Part shown: in pieces, positions 44,311 through 49,076 of the stretch
Position numbering within the stretch: the stretch's first letter is position 1
Layout of the letters: every line of letters begins with the position of its first letter
NCBI RefSeq assembly: GCF_001855565.1
Contig: NZ_MKCR01000023.1
Span: forward strand, 1 to 49,076
Length of the DNA stretch: 49,076 nt
Direction: 5' to 3'
Source: Chromobacterium amazonense
GTDB taxonomy: Bacteria; Pseudomonadota; Gammaproteobacteria; Burkholderiales; Chromobacteriaceae
Notes under the pieces: model-generated
What the model saw: only the letters and a program-made list of their open reading frames with translations
What the model was told of the DNA's origin: nothing
Database searches by the model: none
Made by a program: the position numbers and the translations under genes

Positions 44311-44607
44311 ATGAAGAAGTGGTTTGCTGTGTTGGCCAGCCTGTTGCTGTCGTGCAATTTCGCCTGGGCGGCCGTCAATCTGAATACCGCCACGCCGCAG
44401 CAGCTGGAGGCCTTGAACGGCATCGGCCCAGCCAAGGCCAAAGCCATTGTCGATTACCGCACCAAGAACGGACCGTTCAAGACGGTGGATGATCTGAAAA
44501 AAGTCTCCGGCATCGGCGAAAAGACGCTGGAAAAGCTGCGCAAGGATCTGGTGGTTGGCGGCGCCGCGCCTGCGGCCAAGCCGGCGGCGAAACCGGCCGC
44601 GAAATAG
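44311..44607 (+). CDS. comEA: ComEA-family helix-hairpin-helix DNA-binding protein
   Basis: A 98-residue exported protein: signal peptide (MKKWFAVLASLLLSCNFAWA), then a double helix-hairpin-helix domain (AVNLNTATPQQLEALNGIGP, AKAIVDYRTKNGPF, VSGIGEKTLEKLRKDL) and a Pro/Ala/Lys tail (AAKPAAKPAAK). ComEA proteins bind incoming double-stranded DNA in the periplasm during type IV pilus-dependent uptake, which fits pilB and pilC nearby. AAGGAG precedes the ATG. Confidence 0.92.
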   Translation: MKKWFAVLASLLLSCNFAWAAVNLNTATPQQLEALNGIGPAKAKAIVDYRTKNGPFKTVDDLKKVSGIGEKTLEKLRKDLVVGGAAPAAKPAAKPAAK

Positions 44608-44646
44608 CTCTGGCGTCCGCGCCTCGGGCGCGGCGGCCTGCATGGG

Positions 44647-44677
44647 AACCGCCATCCGGCAACGGTTGGCGGTTTTT
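44647..44677 (+). terminator. Terminator of comEA
   Basis: AACCGCCA (44647-44654) pairs with TGGCGGTT (44667-44674), followed by further T, 39 bases after the comEA stop. Confidence 0.85.
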
Positions 44678-44996
44678 GCATGTATGGTGCTGCGCCTGCT
44701 GGCTGAATTGTGTTGTAAAAAATTCACAACAGAGTAGGGGTGTTGTTTCTTAACCGCACAACTTGATGCATTGCGCTTACGTGAATGGCTTTCCTATCAA
44801 GAGTTTGCGGATGATGATGTTGTTTTTTTGGTAATTTTGCAGGCCCTGAATCGGTTGATCTTTGTTTTTTCGCAACGCCAGTCTTATATTGGCAACAGCG
44901 ACCGACGGAATATACCGTCGGCACATAAATGTCCGGGCCAGCGGCCTAAGCCGATGAGTCAACAGGACAAAATCAACTGACTTGAAAGGATCTGCA
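44678..44996. promoter_or_regulatory. Long leader/upstream region of the porin gene
   Basis: About 320 A+T-rich bases without a supported gene. Two symmetric elements stand out: TGTTGT (44711-44716)...ACAACA (44726-44731), operator-like, and a perfect CCGACGG-AATATA-CCGTCGG (44902-44921), which could be an operator or an mRNA hairpin in the 5' leader. AAAGGA lies directly before the porin ATG. The length suggests strong regulation of porin expression, possibly by a small RNA or two-component system. Confidence 0.5.
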
Positions 44997-46094
44997 ATGA
45001 ACAAGAAGCTCATCGCTTTGGCACTGGCCGCCCTGCCAGCCGCCGCCATGGCGGATGTGACCATCTACGGCCAAATCCGCGGCGGTTATGAATATAACAA
45101 GACCTATAGTTCCACCTTGTCCAAGGACGCTAACGGCAATCCACAAGGCAGCTCTGAAATCAATGACTGGACTTCTCGCCTGGGCTTCAAGGGCAACGAG
45201 GATCTGGGCAATGGTTTGAAGGCAATCTGGCAGGTTGAAAGCCGAGTGAATGTAGACGGCAGCAACAGTACCGGCTTTGGCACTCGCGACACATTTGTTG
45301 GCTTGGCTGGCGACGGCTGGGGGCAGATCCGTTTGGGCCGCCTGTCTAACTACCCCAACCTGGACATGGAACAAGTCGACCCGGGGTACTACAGCGGCCA
45401 GAGCGTAGGCGGCCTTGGCATGTTCACTCGTCTGGATGATCGCGTGAATAATGCGGTTCGTTACGATAGCCCGACTTGGTATGGTTTCAGCTACATGGCC
45501 TTGTGGGGAGTTGACGAGACACGAGCTGTGGGCTTGGACGGAGCGCGTACCAATAGGCAATTTGTCAACATTGGCTTGAGCTACGAAAACGCTGGTTACT
45601 TCGGCAAATACAGCTATGCCAGCTGGGGTGATGCTTCCAACGTTGCAGGCAGCAACAAGGACTGGCACCGCCTCGAAGCAGGTTATAATGCCAATAACAT
45701 TTACTTGGCATTCGGCTATCAGCAAATTCAAGGTTATGGCTTCGGTAGCTACTACAATTCGGCCTTGGGGACCAAAATTAACGCCGCGTATATTACTGGC
45801 GGGGTGTCGCAAGCAGTGATTGATACCAGCAAGCTGAAGACCAAGGAATTGGCATTGACTGGTGGCTATACTTTTGGAGCTTTTACCCCGTACTTCTCTT
45901 ACGCCAAGGGGTATGACGCGAATTTCAATGGCTCCACAGTCAATAATTCGGGCTATGACCAGTATGTGTTGTCTCTTGATTATGCGGTCTCGAAGCGTAC
46001 GGAAGTTTACACTTCGTATGGCCATGTCAAGTGGAAGCTCCCGGGCGCCGACAATGAGAACTCCTTCGGTCTCGGTTTGATCCACCGCTTCTAA
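44997..46094 (+). CDS. Gram-negative general porin
   Basis: An outer-membrane porin of 365 residues in the Neisseria/Burkholderia (Porin_4) family. A signal peptide (MNKKLIALALAALPAAAMA) is followed by DVTIYGQIRGGYEY and the conserved SRLGFKGNEDLGNGLKAIWQ, VESRVN and GWGQIRLGRLSN. It ends LGLIHRF with a terminal Phe, the BamA recognition signal. It forms a 16-stranded trimeric channel for small hydrophilic solutes. The ATG at 44997 has AAAGGA at the right distance; an upstream ATG at 44982 would disrupt the signal peptide. Confidence 0.94.
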   Translation: MNKKLIALALAALPAAAMADVTIYGQIRGGYEYNKTYSSTLSKDANGNPQGSSEINDWTSRLGFKGNEDLGNGLKAIWQVESRVNVDGSNSTGFGTRDTFVGLAGDGWGQIRLGRLSNYPNLDMEQVDPGYYSGQSVGGLGMFTRLDDRVNNAVRYDSPTWYGFSYMALWGVDETRAVGLDGARTNRQFVNIGLSYENAGYFGKYSYASWGDASNVAGSNKDWHRLEAGYNANNIYLAFGYQQIQGYGFGSYYNSALGTKINAAYITGGVSQAVIDTSKLKTKELALTGGYTFGAFTPYFSYAKGYDANFNGSTVNNSGYDQYVLSLDYAVSKRTEVYTSYGHVKWKLPGADNENSFGLGLIHRF

Positions 46095-46115
46095 GACGAT
46101 TCACTTTGTTGCGAG

Positions 46116-46142
46116 AAAAGGACTGCTGCGGCAGTCCTTTTT
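46116..46142 (+). terminator. Terminator of the porin gene
   Basis: AAAAGGACTGC (46116-46126) pairs with GCAGTCCTTTTT (46131-46142) around TGCG, 21 bases after the porin stop. Confidence 0.9.
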
Positions 46143-46242
46143 CGTTTTCATGGCAATTCAGTGCCGCAGGATGCCATGACATGGCGGTGAAGGATTGCCG
46201 CTGAGCCGCGGCGATATTTTGCATATAATAGCGTCAAGGCCT

Positions 46243-47991
46243 ATGGCTTCAAACTCACACGACAAAACTGGACCCATTTCGCTTATGGAAGCTACGGCAG
46301 GGATTTCCGGCCTCGGACGGGCCTTGGTTCAGCATAATATGCTGTTGCAGCAGGATGCGGAGGCGATTCAAAAGCACGCCGCCGCCTCGCATATCAGCTT
46401 TGTCGAACAGCTGATACTCAGCAAGAAGATGAGCGCCCGCGATGTGGCCGTTTTTGCTTCCCGCGTGTTTGGTTATCCGCTGTTGGACATGGCGGCGCTG
46501 GATACCGAGCAATTGCCCAAGGGGCTGGTGGACGATGAGCTGATCACCAGCCGGCGCCTGCTGCCCTTGCTGAAGCGCGGCAACAAGTTGTACATCGGCA
46601 CGTCCGATCCGACACAAACCTCCGCCTATCATGCGATCACCTTCAAGACCGGCTTGACGGTGGAAATCGTGGTGGTGGAGGACGACAAGCTGTCCAAGCT
46701 GGTGGGCCGTTATCAGGACAGCCCGGCGTCGGCCTTGAAGGAGCTGGAGGGCGAAGACTTCGGCGATCTGGAATTTGGCGATCCGGACGCGCCATCCGAG
46801 GCCGGTCCGCAAATGGAAGTGGATGACGCGCCGGTGGTCAAGTTCATCCACAAGATGCTGCTGGACGGCATAGGCGTGGGCGCTTCGGACATCCACTTCG
46901 AGCCTTATGAAAAGTACTATCGCATCCGCTACCGGGTGGACGGGGTGCTGAAGGAGGTGGCGCAGCCGCCGCTGATCCTGAAGGAAAAGATCGCCTCGCG
47001 CATCAAGGTGATCTCCAAGCTCGACATCTCCGAGAAGCGGGTGCCGCAGGATGGCCGGTTGAAACTGGTGATTTCCAAGACGCGCGCCATCGACTTCCGC
47101 GTCAGCACGCTGCCTACGCTGTTCGGCGAAAAGATCGTGATGCGGATTCTGGATTCCTCTTCGGCATCGTTGGATATTGAACAATTAGGCTTCGAGCCGG
47201 AGCAGAAACAACAGCTGCTGGACACCATCGAGCGGCCGTACGGCATGGTGCTGGTGACTGGGCCGACCGGCAGCGGCAAGACGGTCTCGCTGTACACCTG
47301 CCTGAATATCCTGAACAAGCCGGACACCAATATTTCCACCGCGGAGGACCCGGTCGAAATCAACCTGCCGGGCATCAATCAGGTCAATGTCAACGAGAAG
47401 GCCGGATTGACCTTCGCTTCCGCCCTGCGCGCTTTCCTGCGGCAGGACCCGGATGTGCTGATGGTGGGCGAAATCCGCGATTTCGAAACCGCCGACATCG
47501 CCATCAAGGCCGCGCAGACCGGTCATATGGTATTTTCCACGCTGCATACCAATAACGCGCCCGCCACGCTGACTCGTCTGCTGAATATGGGGGTGGCGCC
47601 GTTCAATATCGCCAGCTCGGTGTTGCTCATCATGGCGCAGCGCCTGGCGCGCCGGCTGTGCGCGCACTGCAAGAAACCATTGGAGATTCCGGAAGAGGCC
47701 TTGCTGCGCGCGGGTTTTGCCAAGGCCGAGCTGGACGGCAGCTGGCAGCCCTACGGCCCCGTCGGTTGCGACGAGTGCCGTAACACCGGCTACAAGGGGC
47801 GGGTGGGGATTTATGAAGTGATGCCGATCAGCGACGCCATGACGCGCTTGATCATGAAGAACGGCACGGCGGTCGATATCGCCGATCTGGCGAAGAAAGA
47901 GGGCATGCTGAACCTGCGGCAATCTGGCTTGCTGAAGGTGAAGCGCGGCGTCACTTCGCTGGCGGAAATCGAAGCGGTCACCAACGACTGA
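46243..47991 (+). CDS. pilB: Type IV pilus assembly ATPase PilB
   Basis: The hexameric motor that drives pilus extension. From the ATG at 46243 it has 582 residues. An N-terminal MshEN-type domain is followed by the secretion ATPase core: Walker A VTGPTGSGKTVSLYTC, Asp box (ASDIHFEPYEKYYRIRYRVDG region), Walker B DPDVLMVGEIRDFETADI, His box GHMVFSTLHTNNAPATLTRL, and the zinc tetracysteine CAHCKK...CDECRNTGYKGRVGIYE. A TTG at 46195 opens the frame earlier but lacks support. A TATAAT at 46224-46229 could be a -10 element. pilC follows after 62 bases. Confidence 0.95.
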   Translation: MASNSHDKTGPISLMEATAGISGLGRALVQHNMLLQQDAEAIQKHAAASHISFVEQLILSKKMSARDVAVFASRVFGYPLLDMAALDTEQLPKGLVDDELITSRRLLPLLKRGNKLYIGTSDPTQTSAYHAITFKTGLTVEIVVVEDDKLSKLVGRYQDSPASALKELEGEDFGDLEFGDPDAPSEAGPQMEVDDAPVVKFIHKMLLDGIGVGASDIHFEPYEKYYRIRYRVDGVLKEVAQPPLILKEKIASRIKVISKLDISEKRVPQDGRLKLVISKTRAIDFRVSTLPTLFGEKIVMRILDSSSASLDIEQLGFEPEQKQQLLDTIERPYGMVLVTGPTGSGKTVSLYTCLNILNKPDTNISTAEDPVEINLPGINQVNVNEKAGLTFASALRAFLRQDPDVLMVGEIRDFETADIAIKAAQTGHMVFSTLHTNNAPATLTRLLNMGVAPFNIASSVLLIMAQRLARRLCAHCKKPLEIPEEALLRAGFAKAELDGSWQPYGPVGCDECRNTGYKGRVGIYEVMPISDAMTRLIMKNGTAVDIADLAKKEGMLNLRQSGLLKVKRGVTSLAEIEAVTND

Positions 47992-48053
47992 GCAGGCGAT
48001 AAGCGGCACGGCGCATGGCGTGGTCCTGAAGTGAACAAGGAAGGTTGGGAGTG

Positions 48054-49076
48054 ATGGCGACGACAACAAAAAAAACGAATCCGGGACATATCTGGGAGTG
48101 GGAAGGCAAGGACAAGTCCGGCCGAGCCATCCGCGGCGAGTTGCGCGCCGAGTCGGAAAACGTCGCCAAGATGCAATTGCGCCGCCAGGGCATCAGCGTG
48201 GTGAAAATCCGCAAACGCCGGGCTGGTTTCGGCCGCAAGATCACGGAAAGAGACATTACCCTGTTCACCCGCCAGCTGTGCACCATGATGCGCGCCGGCG
48301 TGCCGCTGCTGCAGGCTTTCGACATCGCAGCCAAGGGGCACAGCAACCCCGCGGTGACGCGCATGCTGCTGGAGGTGCGGGCAGACGTGGAGACCGGTAT
48401 CTCGCTGGCCGAGGCGTTCCGCAAGCGGCCGCTGCATTTCGACAAGCTGTTCTGCAACATCATCGCCGCGGGCGAAGCCGGCGGTGTGCTCGATTCTTTG
48501 CTGGACAAACTGGCCACCTACAAGGAAAAGGTGATGGCCATCAAGTCCAAGATCAAATCGGCGCTGATTTATCCCGCGGCCATCGTCGGCACCGCTTTCG
48601 TCATCACGGCGGTGATCATGATTTACGTGATTCCGGCGTTCAAGGACCTGTTTTCCAGTTTTGGCGCCAATCTGCCGGCGCCGACGCTGTTCGTGATCTG
48701 GCTGTCTGATTTGTTCATCCGCTTCTGGTGGCTGATATTCGGTTCCATTTTCGGCGGGCTGTTTGCTTTCTTCTATGCGTTCAAGCGCACGCCCAAGCTG
48801 CAGGAGCAGATGGACCGCATCCTGCTGAAGTTGCCGGTGATCGGCGACATCATCCGCAAAGCCACCATCGCGCGCTGGGCGCGCACGCTGTCGACGCTGT
48901 TCACCGCCGGGGTGCCGCTGGTCGAGGCGCTGGACTCCGTCGGCGGCGCCGCCGGCAACCAGGTATACGCGGAGGCGACGCGCCGCATCCAGGCCGACGT
49001 CAACACCGGCTCCAGCCTCAGCTTTTCCATGCAGCGCACCGATCTTTTCCCGAATATGGTGCTGCAGATGACCGCC
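48054..49076 (+). CDS. pilC: Type IV pilus inner-membrane platform protein PilC (3' end outside window)
   Basis: The frame is open from the ATG at 48054 to the last base, 341 codons, so the gene is cut by the window edge (PilC is normally about 400-410 residues). It starts MATTTKKTNPGHIWEWEGKD and has the first T2SSF domain (LFTRQLCTMMRAGVPLLQAF, AGEAGGVLDSLLDKLATYKE), two membrane segments (AAIVGTAFVITAVIMIYVIP and WWLIFGSIFGGLFAFFYAF), then the second T2SSF domain (RWARTLSTLFTAGVPLVEAL). It couples PilB and PilT motors to the growing pilus. GGGAGTG precedes the ATG. Confidence 0.95.
   Translation, partial: MATTTKKTNPGHIWEWEGKDKSGRAIRGELRAESENVAKMQLRRQGISVVKIRKRRAGFGRKITERDITLFTRQLCTMMRAGVPLLQAFDIAAKGHSNPAVTRMLLEVRADVETGISLAEAFRKRPLHFDKLFCNIIAAGEAGGVLDSLLDKLATYKEKVMAIKSKIKSALIYPAAIVGTAFVITAVIMIYVIPAFKDLFSSFGANLPAPTLFVIWLSDLFIRFWWLIFGSIFGGLFAFFYAFKRTPKLQEQMDRILLKLPVIGDIIRKATIARWARTLSTLFTAGVPLVEALDSVGGAAGNQVYAEATRRIQADVNTGSSLSFSMQRTDLFPNMVLQMTA

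Noticed and set aside
48098-48709. A 203-codon plus-strand frame at the end of the window
   Set aside because: It is out of frame with pilC, whose own frame from 48054 runs open to the window end and carries the T2SSF motifs.

Overview
The window reads as a chromosomal segment of a motile, GC-rich betaproteobacterium of the order Neisseriales, most like Chromobacterium. That placement is an inference from the flagellin/FlaG/FliD cluster, the Neisseria-type porin, the ffh-ypjD arrangement, the fdoGHI-fdhE operon and RstAB. No rRNA, tRNA or CRISPR array was recognised.

Layout. 1-931: right part of an IS3-family element. 1052-6599: late flagellar cluster (sigma-28 promoter, fliC, flaG, fliD, fliS, fliT, a DUF2802 protein, a FliK-like protein, an FlhB C-terminal-like protein). 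6667-7875: a tartronate-semialdehyde-reductase-type oxidoreductase and an HU protein, converging on a strong hairpin. 8140-19313: a mosaic accessory region. It holds a gene cut by an insertion sequence, two apparently identical 1036-bp IS5/IS903-type elements in inverted orientation, remnants of two more insertion sequences, a seven-gene locus resembling the mycobacterial decaprenyl-phosphoryl-D-arabinose pathway, integrative-element debris and a P4-type tyrosine integrase. 19422-24841: yicC, a Ser/Thr kinase and PP2C phosphatase pair, rph, a secreted trypsin-like protease and a secreted Lys/Ala/His-rich repeat protein. 24975-32851: rstBA, fdhE and the formate dehydrogenase operon fdoIHG. 33155-37581: an RND efflux operon whose outer-membrane-factor gene is reduced to a 22-codon stub. 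37889-40048: a solitary 719-residue tubulin/FtsZ-superfamily protein. 40310-44607: purB, ffh, ypjD, comEA. 44997-49076: a porin, then pilB and the start of pilC, which runs off the window.

The most interesting system is at 9522-15889. Two divergent operons encode a GtrA-type membrane protein, a DprE1-like FAD epimerase subunit, a DprE2-like reductase and a GT-C glycosyltransferase on one side, and a UbiA-type prenyltransferase, a divergent-PAP2 phosphatase and an LPG-synthase-TM-type membrane protein on the other. Together these could make polyprenyl-phosphoryl-5-phosphoribose from PRPP, dephosphorylate it, epimerise it to polyprenyl-phosphoryl-D-arabinofuranose, flip it and transfer arabinofuranose to an acceptor outside the cytoplasm. 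In mycobacteria this pathway feeds cell-wall arabinan. Here it lies on an insertion-sequence-flanked island in a Gram-negative genome, between flagellar and type IV pilus genes, so pilin, flagellin or a surface glycan are possible acceptors. The DprE1-like protein has alanine at the position of the benzothiazinone-reactive cysteine.

The second unusual item is the orphan tubulin-like GTPase, which keeps recognisable nucleotide-binding loops but has no recognisable functional partner next to it.
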